Part shown: piece after piece, positions 1-7,861 of the stretch
Position numbering within the stretch: position 1 is the stretch's first letter
Layout of the letters: each line of letters opens with the position of its first letter
Assembly (NCBI GenBank): GCA_963715405.1
Contig: OY970239.1
Span: 2,232,001 to 2,296,000, forward strand
Source: JALZKA01 sp963715405
GTDB taxonomy: Bacteria; Actinomycetota; Thermoleophilia; Solirubrobacterales; 70-9
Reading direction: 5' to 3'
DNA length: 64,000 bases
Notes under the pieces: generated by a model
The model's database searches: none
What the model was told of the DNA's origin: nothing
Seen by the model: only the letters and a program-made list of their open reading frames with translations
Program-made: the position numbers and the translations under genes

Positions 1-849
1 CGAGGAGACGAGGATGATCACCAGGGGCAAGAAGCCCATGGTCGAGAGGGAGTCCACGAGGTTCAAGTTGTCAGAGAGCGGGTCTACGACGGTCACCTTT
101 CCGAGCCAAAGTATGCCCACCGCAATCACCGCGCCGGTCAGGCCCACGATGACGCCCTCGATCATGAACGGCCAGCGGATGAACCAGTTGGTGGCGCCGA
201 CGAGACGCATCACCTCGACCTCCCTGCGGCGCGCGTAGATGGAGAGGCGAATCGTGTTGCCCACCAGCATCAGCGACGCCAGAAGCAGGAGGACAGCGAG
301 GACGATCAAGATGAACTTGACGGCCCCGGTGACGCGCGTGATCTTCGAGGCGTCCTGCCGAGCGTCGCGCACCTCGTCCACGATCGGGCTGATCGGCTGA
401 CGGTCGCCGGCCGGGCCGGTCTCCGTGATCGCGGCAGAGACTGCGCCGAGGTTCGCGGGGTCGTCGATGTCGATCGCAAAAGACGGCGGCAGCGGATTCG
501 AGTTGAGCTGATTGAGGGACTGGGAGAGCTCGCCTTCGACGCGGCCCGCCAGGATCTCAACCGCCTCCTTCTTGGAGACGAACTCGACGGCCTCGACGTG
601 CGGGATGTTCTCGAGCTGCTTTTGCAGCTGATTGACCTCTTCGCCGGTCGCGTCGTTGAAGAGGAAGACGTTGAGGCCGATCTGATCGCGCACGTCCTGA
701 GCCTTGTCCTCCGAAGCTTTGAGAACCGGCACGAGAACGCCGAGGAGAAGCGTCGTGACCACGATCGTCACGATCGCGGCGATCGAGGGGGCCGCAGAGC
801 GGCGGAGCGCTCGAAAGGCCTCGGAGACGAAGAAGACTGCGCGGCTCAC
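1..849 (-). CDS. ftsX: Cell division ABC transporter permease FtsX (partial, 3' end outside window)
   Basis: Membrane partner of FtsE, which couples septal peptidoglycan hydrolase activity to cell division. The frame opens with GTG at 849 and stays open to the window edge (283 codons; the family is usually about 300), so only the last residues are missing. A short cytoplasmic N-terminus leads into TM1 at about residues 22-43, an extracytoplasmic domain follows, and the C-terminal half holds the multi-TM permease part. The conserved segment EVEVMRLVGATN lies near residue 205, just before the last two TM helices. The start overlaps or abuts the ftsE stop at 853, so the pair is translationally coupled. 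Several short opposite-strand frames here are shadows. Confidence 0.93.
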   Translation of the reverse strand, partial: MSRAVFFVSEAFRALRRSAAPSIAAIVTIVVTTLLLGVLVPVLKASEDKAQDVRDQIGLNVFLFNDATGEEVNQLQKQLENIPHVEAVEFVSKKEAVEILAGRVEGELSQSLNQLNSNPLPPSFAIDIDDPANLGAVSAAITETGPAGDRQPISPIVDEVRDARQDASKITRVTGAVKFILIVLAVLLLLASLMLVGNTIRLSIYARRREVEVMRLVGATNWFIRWPFMIEGVIVGLTGAVIAVGILWLGKVTVVDPLSDNLNLVDSLSTMGFLPLVIILVSS

Positions 850-852
850 TGC

Positions 853-1722
853 TTACCAGTCCAGGATGTCGTTGATGTCGGTAGAGGGCTCGACCTCGAG
901 CTCGCGATGGAGGCGTGCCGCGAACTCGCGCGTCGACTCGTCGTGGTAGCCGCCCGAGAGCTCGTCGCGGATGAGGCGCCCGTCCTCGAGCGCGATCACG
1001 CGGCGGCGCATCTTGTCGACCAGCTCGCGGTCGTGCGTGACCACGAGGACGGTGGTGCCCGTGCGGTTGATCCGGTAAAGGAGCTGCATGATCCCGATTG
1101 ACGTCTCGGGGTCGAGGTTTCCAGTCGGCTCGTCGGCGAGGAGGAGCGGCGGGTGGTTGACGAAAGCCCGCGCGATCGAGACGCGCTGCTGCTCACCGCC
1201 TGAGAGCTGGTCCGGATAGTTGTGAATCTTCGACTGAAGCCCGACGAGGCGGATGATCTCGGGAGTCTTGCGGCGGATCTCCGAGCGAGACTCGCCGATC
1301 ACCTGGAGGGCGTAGGCGACGTTGTCATAGACGGTCCTGTTTGGAAGCAGCTTGAAGTCCTGAAAGACGGTGCCGACGCGCCGGCGAAGCTTGGGCACTC
1401 GGGAGAGCGGCATGTCGTTGATGTCGTGACCGGCGATCTCGACTTCGCCCGACGCAGGCTCGACCTCGCGGATGAGGAGCTTGATCAGCGTCGACTTGCC
1501 GCAGCCCGTGGGGCCGACGACGAACGCGAACTCGCCGCGCGCCACCTCGAGCGATACCCGCTCGAGAGCAACGTGCCCGCCGGGATAGACCACGGTCGCG
1601 TCCTTGAGCGCGATGATCGGCGGCTTGGGAGCCGGCGCGCCGGTGCGCGACTCGTAGCGCTCCGCGGGGTCGGAGTGTCCGCGTGCGCGGCCGCGAGTGG
1701 AGCGTGAGCGTGTGAGAGCCAT
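853..1722 (-). CDS. ftsE: Cell division ATP-binding protein FtsE
   Basis: Cytoplasmic ABC ATPase that works with FtsX at the divisome. In the 289-residue product I see Walker A GPTGCGKST (about 70-78), Q-loop region FQDFKLLPNRTVYDNV, signature LSGGEQQR, Walker B LLLADEPT and the H-loop VVTHD. The ATG at 1722 was chosen because GGAGAAGGA lies 9 bases upstream; the frame stays open further up but that part has no family character. Compared with typical FtsE (about 225 residues) there is a basic N-terminal extension of about 35 residues and an acidic C-terminal tail of about 30 ending in DINDILDW. These extensions are visible in the sequence; their role is unknown. Confidence 0.95.
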   Translation of the reverse strand: MALTRSRSTRGRARGHSDPAERYESRTGAPAPKPPIIALKDATVVYPGGHVALERVSLEVARGEFAFVVGPTGCGKSTLIKLLIREVEPASGEVEIAGHDINDMPLSRVPKLRRRVGTVFQDFKLLPNRTVYDNVAYALQVIGESRSEIRRKTPEIIRLVGLQSKIHNYPDQLSGGEQQRVSIARAFVNHPPLLLADEPTGNLDPETSIGIMQLLYRINRTGTTVLVVTHDRELVDKMRRRVIALEDGRLIRDELSGGYHDESTREFAARLHRELEVEPSTDINDILDW

Positions 1723-1876
1723 GGGCGAGATCCTTCTCCGGGCGTGGCCGGGTTCCTTCGAGCCATCTCCATGCAAGGCAACGGCCAAGTCGAGTGCTCT
1801 TGAAGAGTAGCGCACTTTATGAGCGAACGCTAACGCTTCGCTAAAACGCAACCCAAATTGCACCCGGGGCGGTAGG

Positions 1877-2446
1877 GTGCCCTCCGTGCGCCTGGGATCG
1901 CGCGGTGCGCTCGCGCTGTTCGTCATCGGGGCCCTCGGGGGGCTTATCGGCGATGCCTGCCACGTTGCCTCTGGCACGACCACCTATCTCGACGACACCT
2001 TCCCCTTTATCTGGAAGAGCCAGCTCTGGTTCCCCGTCGCGGTCGGCCTCGCGACCGTTGCCACCGGCGAGCTGCGCCTGCGGCTTGGGCCAGCGCGGCC
2101 CGGGCGCGACCTCATCGAAGCCGCCGCGGCGATCGCGAGCGTCATCGCGCTCTATGCCCTCACCGCCGTCGTGACTGGCGAGGACCCGCTCACGGCCACT
2201 GTTCTCATCTGGTCGCTCGCCTTAATGATCGCCGCACGCTTCGGCGGCGGCATGCCGGCCCTCGCGTGCGCGGTGTCGGCCGCGATCCTCGGCCCCCTCG
2301 CCGAGATCCTGATCGTCGAAGCCGACTTGGCGATGTACGCGCCCTCCGCCGACGGCCTCTTCGGCGTTGCCGAGTGGCTGCCCGCGCTCTACTTCGCCTT
2401 CGGGATCGTCGCGGCCCGGCTTGCCGAGCTCGTTTCAGACTCTTAG
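1877..2446 (+). CDS. Small multi-pass membrane protein, function unknown
   Basis: A 189-residue protein with about five hydrophobic segments (roughly residues 12-30, 50-64, 85-105, 115-135 and 165-183) and few charged residues outside them. The motif GDACHVASGTTTYLDDTFPF followed by a Trp/Phe-rich segment resembles bacterial membrane proteins with an INSIG-like or water-soluble-ligand-free four/five-helix fold, but I cannot assign a family with confidence. The start is GTG at 1877 (a second GTG lies at 1886). It is divergent from ftsE across about 150 bases that should hold both promoters. No neighbour suggests a role. Confidence 0.75.
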   Translation: MPSVRLGSRGALALFVIGALGGLIGDACHVASGTTTYLDDTFPFIWKSQLWFPVAVGLATVATGELRLRLGPARPGRDLIEAAAAIASVIALYALTAVVTGEDPLTATVLIWSLALMIAARFGGGMPALACAVSAAILGPLAEILIVEADLAMYAPSADGLFGVAEWLPALYFAFGIVAARLAELVSDS

Positions 2447-2524
2447 GAACTCCGCTTTCGGGTATAGGCATCAGGTCCGTCCGCGGCCACGGAGTGCCGC
2501 GACCCAAGAGAAGGAGCTTTTGAG

Positions 2525-3100
2525 ATGGCGTTTCGCCGCGACCACACCGTCCACCACGACCGGGGCACCGGCCTCGCGAGGGGTCCCGCCTACATCATCG
2601 GCACGATCCTGGCCGCCTTCGGCCTCATCCTCCTGCTTCAGTCCGGCGACAACCCGGTCTCGTTCGACACCGCGGGCTTCCCGGACGCCGACGTCGAGTC
2701 GAGTGACAAGTTCATCGGCTTCGAGACGAACGGCTGGACCGCCTGGATCACCATCGCGGCCGGAGTCCTTCTCCTGTTCGGCGCGGCGCAGCACGCGCTG
2801 GCCAAGGCGTTCAGCCTGAGCATAGGCTTGGCGCTCGGCGCGTGCGCCCTGATCGGATGGATCGACGGTGACGTCTTGGGGCTAGCCGCCGCCAACTGGG
2901 CGACCGAGCTCGGCTGGGGCATCGCCGCGGTCCTCCTGGTCCTGAACGTTCTCGCCCCGCGAGTCGGCGGAGACCACCACGACCACACCGTGGTCGACCG
3001 CGACCGCGATGGCGTCGATGACCGCACCGAGCATCGCGAGCCCGTGGTGGACCGTGACCGCGACGGCGTGGACGACCGGGCGGAGCGGCGGACGGTCTAG
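2525..3100 (+). CDS. Membrane protein with C-terminal tandem DRDRDGVDDR repeats
   Basis: A 191-residue protein. Residues 1-20 are His/Arg-rich, followed by four hydrophobic segments (about 22-40, 75-92, 97-112, 122-142). The C-terminal 40 residues are hydrophilic and consist of two 18-residue copies of VVDRDRDGVDDR plus a charged spacer. The DxDxDG-type core recalls calcium-binding loops of thrombospondin type 3 repeats; that is similarity of pattern only. A good Shine-Dalgarno (GAGAAGGAG) precedes ATG 2525. The stop overlaps the convergent transketolase stop by four bases (CTAG). Confidence 0.8.
   Translation: MAFRRDHTVHHDRGTGLARGPAYIIGTILAAFGLILLLQSGDNPVSFDTAGFPDADVESSDKFIGFETNGWTAWITIAAGVLLLFGAAQHALAKAFSLSIGLALGACALIGWIDGDVLGLAAANWATELGWGIAAVLLVLNVLAPRVGGDHHDHTVVDRDRDGVDDRTEHREPVVDRDRDGVDDRAERRTV
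2990..3097 (+). repeat. Two tandem 54-bp coding repeats
   Basis: Copies at 2990-3043 and 3044-3097 encode the two VVDRDRDGVDDR-type units at the C-terminus of the membrane protein. They differ at several third codon positions, so the duplication is not recent, while the Asp/Arg pattern is kept. Confidence 0.85.
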
Positions 3101-4095
3101 GCGTTCGTCCAGTCCGGGCCGAAGAGCGGCGGGTGCGAGACGATCGGCTTGAGCAGCAGCGCCTCGCGTGCGCGGTCGGCGATGCCGCGCGCCGTCAAGC
3201 CGAAGTGCTCCATGCACGCCTCGCCCGTTCCCGAGATGCCGAACTCGTCGCCCATGCCGACGGCGAAGATTGGCACCGGGTGCTGTTCGGCCGCAACCTG
3301 GCGCACGGCGTCGGCGAGGCCGCCGACGACGCGGTGCTCTTCGGCCGTCACGGCCACGCCGGTCTTCGCGAGCGACTCGAGGATCGACTCGGAGTGGATC
3401 GGTTTGAGGATCGAGACGTTCAAGACCTCGGCCTCCACCCCGTCCTCGGCCTCGAGTGACTCGGCGGCCTCGAGCGCACGCCAGACCATGTGCCCGGTCG
3501 CGATCAGCGAGATGTCCGAGCCTTCGCGCAGTACGTCGACGCCGACTCCGAGCGTCTCGGGCACCTCCTCGTAGACGACCGGGGTCGCGGGGCGGCCGAA
3601 CCGCAGGTATGCCGGCTCGTCGATCTCATAGGACTCGAGCGTTGCGCGGTAGGCCTGGTTGTAGTCGGCGGGCACGACGACCGTCATGTTCGGCATCACT
3701 CGCATCAGCGCGATGTCTTCGATCATCTGGTGCGAGGCGCCGTCCTCGCCGAGGGAGACGCCGCCGTGCGAGGCGCAGATCTTCACCGGCAGCTCGTTGT
3801 GGGCGATACCCAGGCGGATCTGGTCGTACGCGCGGCCGGTGGCGAAGATCGCAAAGGTCGAGGCGTAGGGGCGCTTGCCGGTGGCAGCGAGCCCGCAGGC
3901 CATCGACATCATGTTGGCCTCGGCCGCGCCGACGTTGAAGAAGCGGTCGGGGAAGGCCGCGCCGAACTTCGCCGACTGGGTCGAGACGGAGAGGTCGGCG
4001 TCGAGCGCGACGACATCATCGTGAGCCTCGCCCAGCTCAACGAGCGCAGCGCCGTAGGCGTTCCGCGTCGCGCTCGGCTCCGACTTGCCGGCCAC
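3097..4095 (-). CDS. Transketolase, C-terminal (pyrimidine-binding plus TK-C) subunit
   Basis: Second half of a split, two-subunit transketolase, which transfers two-carbon ketol units in the pentose phosphate pathway using thiamine diphosphate. The 332-residue product holds the pyrimidine-binding domain (VGAAEANMMSMACGLAATGK with the catalytic Glu, about 53-72), the HGGVSLGEDGASHQ loop and the transketolase C domain from about residue 200. It starts with GTG at 4095, and the TAG stop of the N-terminal subunit overlaps this codon by one base, so the two chains should be made in equal amounts. Some split transketolase-like pairs act on other sugars, so the substrate is inferred. Confidence 0.92.
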   Translation of the reverse strand: MAGKSEPSATRNAYGAALVELGEAHDDVVALDADLSVSTQSAKFGAAFPDRFFNVGAAEANMMSMACGLAATGKRPYASTFAIFATGRAYDQIRLGIAHNELPVKICASHGGVSLGEDGASHQMIEDIALMRVMPNMTVVVPADYNQAYRATLESYEIDEPAYLRFGRPATPVVYEEVPETLGVGVDVLREGSDISLIATGHMVWRALEAAESLEAEDGVEAEVLNVSILKPIHSESILESLAKTGVAVTAEEHRVVGGLADAVRQVAAEQHPVPIFAVGMGDEFGISGTGEACMEHFGLTARGIADRAREALLLKPIVSHPPLFGPDWTNA

Positions 4096-5021
4096 TACGA
4101 AGCGGCTCCCTGGAGCGCGGCGGTCTGCTCCTCGAGCCGCGTCTCCAACTCCTCGAGCGCCTCGAGCGCCTGCTCCGGGCTCGGCGGCTTGCCGTGGAAG
4201 CCGAAGCGACCCTCCATGAAGGAGACCCCGCGGCCTTTCTTTGTGTTCGCGACGATAGCCGCGGGCCGATCGAGAGTGCGGCTTCGCTCGAGCGCTTCGA
4301 CGATCGCGTTCATGTCGTGCCCGTCGATCTGAATCGAGTCCCAGCCGAACGACTCAAACTTGGCTCGCACGTCGCCGATGTCCATCACCTGCTCGGTGGT
4401 GCCATCCGTCTGAAGATGGTTGTAGTCGACGATCGCGGTGAGGTTCGTGAGGCCGAAGTGTGCGGCCGCGGTTGCCGCCTCCCACGTCTGCCCCTCCTGG
4501 CAGTCGCCGTCCGAGAGCAGGCCGAATACGTGTGCCGTGTCCTCGAGTCCGTCGAGGCGAAGGCCCAGACCGATGCCGACGCACATCGAGAGGCCCTGGC
4601 CGAGCGAGCCCGTCGATACCTCAACCCCGGGAGTCCGATTCATGTCCGGGTGGCCCTGGAGCGGTGCGCCGATCTTTCTGAGCCCTTGGAGGTCTTCGTG
4701 CGGGAAGTAGCCGTGGTGGGCCAGCGCGGCGTACTGGATCGGAGCCGCGTGCCCCTTGCAAAGGACGAAGCGGTCGCGCTCGTGCCATGCCGGTTCCTCG
4801 GGGTCGTGCCGGAGGACGCGGTTGTAGAGCGCGGAGACGACGTCCGCCGCCGAGAGCGACGAATCCAGATGGCCCGACTTCGCCACGGCCAGCATCCGCA
4901 CGCAGGCGAGGCGGTGCACGGTTGCCCAACGCTCGAGCTCGGCCATCGTGGGCTCGATCTCGCCGCGGGCGAGCTCCTTCGAAGGCGGGCGCGGATCCGG
5001 CACTGAGCGCAAATGGCTCAT
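4095..5021 (-). CDS. Transketolase, N-terminal (ThDP pyrophosphate-binding) subunit
   Basis: First half of the split transketolase. Visible motifs are KSGHLDSSLSAADV, the CKGHAAPIQYAAL segment, TGSLGQGLS and the ThDP/Mg signature GDGDCQEG-like LLSDGDCQEGQTWEA with IVDYNHLQ downstream. I place the start at ATG 5021 (MSHLRSVPDP, 308 residues); the frame is open further upstream, but that extension would run into the promoter of the divergent gene at 5162. No strong Shine-Dalgarno is visible at either candidate, so the start is moderately certain. Confidence 0.9.
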   Translation of the reverse strand: MSHLRSVPDPRPPSKELARGEIEPTMAELERWATVHRLACVRMLAVAKSGHLDSSLSAADVVSALYNRVLRHDPEEPAWHERDRFVLCKGHAAPIQYAALAHHGYFPHEDLQGLRKIGAPLQGHPDMNRTPGVEVSTGSLGQGLSMCVGIGLGLRLDGLEDTAHVFGLLSDGDCQEGQTWEAATAAAHFGLTNLTAIVDYNHLQTDGTTEQVMDIGDVRAKFESFGWDSIQIDGHDMNAIVEALERSRTLDRPAAIVANTKKGRGVSFMEGRFGFHGKPPSPEQALEALEELETRLEEQTAALQGAAS

Positions 5022-5161
5022 CGGCGCGAGGTTAGCGTCAGAGGCTGAAGCGGGTTGACCCATCGCGAACGCGAGCCTAGGCCGAGCGAGGGACGGAACG
5101 CCCGCAGCGGATCGCCGCAAATTGCGAAACCACGCCGACCCCGCTTGCCATAGTTGACCCC

Positions 5162-5854
5162 GTGAGCTCCTCTCGCCTTCGCACCATCACCCTCGTCGTG
5201 GCCGCGGCACTGATCGGGCTCGGGGTCGGCCTCGCGACCGGCCTCGTCGAGGACGACGATCCGTCCGAGACCACCGCTTCCACAACAGTCGCCGACGAGC
5301 CCACCGAGCCCAACGGAAGCACCGTTGATGAGGACGGATCGGGGAAAGGGCCGGACCCACCGCGCACCGAGGACGATCCCCAGGGTCTGGAGCCGGGCCC
5401 GAGCGGTCCGGCACCGGCCTCCGAAGACGAAGTCGCGGCGGCAAAGGCCGCGCGCGACTACGTGGAGGCGATCAACGCCCGCGACGGAGGCGAGGTGTGC
5501 GAAGCGTTCGAGCCGTCTGATCCCGACGAGCTTCTGGAGCTGCCCGCGCAGCGAGGCTCATGCGGAGAATCATTCGAGGCCTCGTTCGCCTTCAAGGGCA
5601 AGGACGGCCAGCCGGTATGGAAGAGCTCTGAATTGACCGGCGACGTCTCCGCCCAGATCGACGGCGACTCAGCCCGGGTCGTCGCGACGGTGTTCACGAA
5701 ATACGCCGACATCCGCGAGCCGACGATCGAGGACGACATCATCTACCTCGCGCGCTCCGGCCAGCGTTGGCTCGTCATCAAGCCAAGCTCGACGCTCTAC
5801 CGGGCGATCGGGATCTCCGACGTCCCGCTCGAAGCTCTTCAGCCGCCCGGCTAG
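5162..5854 (+). CDS. Membrane-anchored exported protein with NTF2-like C-terminal domain
   Basis: A 230-residue protein with one N-terminal hydrophobic anchor (about residues 8-26), then an acidic, Thr/Pro/Gly-rich linker to about residue 95 and a compact domain from EVAAAKAARDYVEAINARDG to the end. The order helix, helix and Cys-containing loop followed by strands SAQIDGDSARVVATVF and RWLVIKP is typical of NTF2/DUF4878-like lipid or ligand-binding domains of actinobacterial cell envelopes. It starts with GTG 5162 and is divergent from the transketolase pair. Exact function unknown. Confidence 0.8.
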   Translation: MSSSRLRTITLVVAAALIGLGVGLATGLVEDDDPSETTASTTVADEPTEPNGSTVDEDGSGKGPDPPRTEDDPQGLEPGPSGPAPASEDEVAAAKAARDYVEAINARDGGEVCEAFEPSDPDELLELPAQRGSCGESFEASFAFKGKDGQPVWKSSELTGDVSAQIDGDSARVVATVFTKYADIREPTIEDDIIYLARSGQRWLVIKPSSTLYRAIGISDVPLEALQPPG

Positions 5855-5861
5855 GGTGGAG

Positions 5862-7271
5862 CTAGCGCCCGACCGAATCGATCTTGGCCTGCGGTGCGCT
5901 GCCCTTGAGGACCGTGAAGTAAGCGCGACCTGAGCTCAGGGCCGTGGACCAGATGCGTTTGTTGCGGGCCTCGAGCACCTTGCCGAGATCGTCGTTCTTG
6001 AGTTTTTTCAGCCGCAGCTGCCACTCCTTTTTGGTGCCTCGCGAGAAAAGGAGCGATTCCCCTTTCACCGAGGGGTTCGAGAGCAGGCTCGAATTCGACT
6101 TGACGACGGTGCCGCCGCGCATCCGATTGAGGCCGGTCTTCACGAGCTTGCTGTTCTTGGGACTCTGGCTCGCGTGAACCAGGGTTGCGCCGTCGAGTGA
6201 CGGCAAACTCAGTTGGGCGGGCGACTGCTCGCCGGCGATTTTCTTGCGGTCGCCGGGCTGTCCGGCCGCGTTGAGCGCGCGCACGTAGAGCGTGTCGCGG
6301 CCCTTCTTGCGGGTGCGATAGGCAAGCCAATCGTCTGAGATCGCGACCGCGTCCACCTCTGGCGCCCCGACCTCGGCAGCTACGTCAAACGCGGGCCGCT
6401 CGAGGATCCGGATGTTCTCGCCGGCGATCACAGCAACGAACTTCGCCGAGATCGCCGGGTCGGTGCCCGGGAGCTCGGTGGGCGGCCCCCCATCGGAAAC
6501 GAACGCCTGATCGTTCGGCTCGTCGGCGTAGGCGAGAGTCGACCCGGCAACGGAGGGATCGGACGCGTCCCTGACGAGCTTCACGTCAGCCTGCGCCGTG
6601 CCGGCGAAAACGAGGGCTGCCGCGGCAGCCACGAGAGCCAGCGCGTCGCCGAGGCGGATCGCGCGGTAAAGCTCGGGCCTCTCGGCCATCAGCGTGATCG
6701 CCTTGCGCCCGAACGAGCGGGCTGCGAACGGCGCGAGCGCGACGATGGGAACGGCCCGGCCGACGCCGAACCCGAGTCCGATGGCGAGGCCACAGAGCGG
6801 CTCGCCGAGCGCAAGCGAGATGCCCGCAAGCGCCCAGACCCCGAAGGTGAGGACGAAGGTGGTGAAGCCAAGCCCGAGAAGGACGCCGTAGAGAGCGGCC
6901 GCCACGGGCATCGGCATGACGCGGCGCCAGTGCTCGGGGAGCTGACGGCGGATCTGGGGCGCGATGCGCTTGCCGCGCGCCTCCGCGACCGCGGCCAAAA
7001 GGGCGACGACGCCGGCGACGGTGTAAGAGACCCACCCGGCCTCGCCGGGGATGGCCGCGCCGATGAGCGAGAGCCCACCGAACGTGAACACCGCCCCGGC
7101 GAGGGCCCCGGGGAAGAAGGTCGCGCAGGCGGCGAGCGTCGTGGGCTGGCCACCGGCATGCCCGGTCGGGCCGATCGTGTCGATCATCGAAAATCCGCAG
7201 GGAGACCAGGTGCCGGTGGCGCCGATGAGCAGGCCCGCCACGACCAGAGCGATGATCAAAACCGGGTCCAT
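5862..7271 (-). CDS. CcdA/MauF-like membrane domain fused to an exported beta-propeller-like domain
   Basis: A 469-residue fusion. Residues 1-215 have six or more TM segments and an N-terminal GTWSPCGFSMIDTIGPTGH segment; Pro-Cys in the first helix is characteristic of CcdA/DsbD-type thiol carriers and of MauF. After the last TM segment, which ends AQADVKLVRD, there is about 240 residues of extracytoplasmic sequence with repeated short strands (AYRTRKKGRDTLYVRALNA, LLFSRGTKKEWQLRLKK), resembling TolB/WD-type propeller blades. ATG 7271 overlaps the upstream TAA by one base. A second Cys partner is at about residue 158 (ALGEPLCGLA). The family call for the N-terminal half is firm; the propeller call is tentative. 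Confidence 0.82.
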   Translation of the reverse strand: MDPVLIIALVVAGLLIGATGTWSPCGFSMIDTIGPTGHAGGQPTTLAACATFFPGALAGAVFTFGGLSLIGAAIPGEAGWVSYTVAGVVALLAAVAEARGKRIAPQIRRQLPEHWRRVMPMPVAAALYGVLLGLGFTTFVLTFGVWALAGISLALGEPLCGLAIGLGFGVGRAVPIVALAPFAARSFGRKAITLMAERPELYRAIRLGDALALVAAAAALVFAGTAQADVKLVRDASDPSVAGSTLAYADEPNDQAFVSDGGPPTELPGTDPAISAKFVAVIAGENIRILERPAFDVAAEVGAPEVDAVAISDDWLAYRTRKKGRDTLYVRALNAAGQPGDRKKIAGEQSPAQLSLPSLDGATLVHASQSPKNSKLVKTGLNRMRGGTVVKSNSSLLSNPSVKGESLLFSRGTKKEWQLRLKKLKNDDLGKVLEARNKRIWSTALSSGRAYFTVLKGSAPQAKIDSVGR

Positions 7272-7861
7272 TAGCAGGGCACCTTTGTCTGGAAGTACAT
7301 GACGCAGAACACCTTCCGCCCCGAATGGCAGTAGCCGGTGAGTGAGGCGTCGCCGTTGATCCGCTTCTTCGACGTTGAGCAGCAGTCGACGAGCTTTCTG
7401 ACGGTCCCGCCGCAGCAGCGATACCAGGAGCCGTCTACCTGTGCCTTGATGTTGTACTGACGCGCGGTCTCATCGCAGACCTTGGTGCGGGGAGCCGGGG
7501 GCATGGGCCGGCCGTCGGGGTCCTTCAGGACGTCGCCGCCGTCGTCCACGGGCAGGCCGTCCTTGTTGACCCGGCGGCCGAGGTTGTCGATGGGCTTGCC
7601 CGAGTTTGCATCGAGGGGCCAGCCGTCGGCGTCGATCCGGGGCATGCCCGTCGGGTGGACGCACGACCCGGTCGTGAACGTGTGCCCGCAGAAGTGGTAG
7701 GCGTCGGCCTCGCCGGGTTCGATCGCGCGGCCGACCACGCTGCCCGCGGTCGCCGCCATCATCGCCCCTCCGACGCGCGCGAGGAACCCGCGGCGCGAGG
7801 TGTTGCCGGCGATCCCGTCGAGCGCCTCGCCGATCCGGTCGCGATCCGTACGCTCAGACAT
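7271..7861 (-). CDS. Tat-exported Cys-rich protein related to methylamine dehydrogenase light chain (MauA-like)
   Basis: A 196-residue protein with twin-arginine signal NTSRRGFLARVGGAMMAAT near residue 25. The mature part carries ten cysteines, including RCCGG, VDCC, GYCHSG and VFCVMYF, a spacing pattern like the disulfide-rich light chain of methylamine dehydrogenase. That chain carries the tryptophan tryptophylquinone cofactor made from two Trp. Here a Trp precedes YRCCGG, but the position expected for the second Trp reads Tyr-Cys (GYCHSG), so the classical cofactor may not form. ATG 7861 overlaps the upstream gene's stop by eight bases, which argues against the longer frame starting at 7885. 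Relationship is by motif pattern and gene context. Confidence 0.72.
   Translation of the reverse strand: MSERTDRDRIGEALDGIAGNTSRRGFLARVGGAMMAATAGSVVGRAIEPGEADAYHFCGHTFTTGSCVHPTGMPRIDADGWPLDANSGKPIDNLGRRVNKDGLPVDDGGDVLKDPDGRPMPPAPRTKVCDETARQYNIKAQVDGSWYRCCGGTVRKLVDCCSTSKKRINGDASLTGYCHSGRKVFCVMYFQTKVPC

Noticed and set aside
598..1101. Long open frame opposite ftsX/ftsE
   Set aside because: Shadow of the real genes in GC-rich sequence; Arg/Asp-rich product with no domain.
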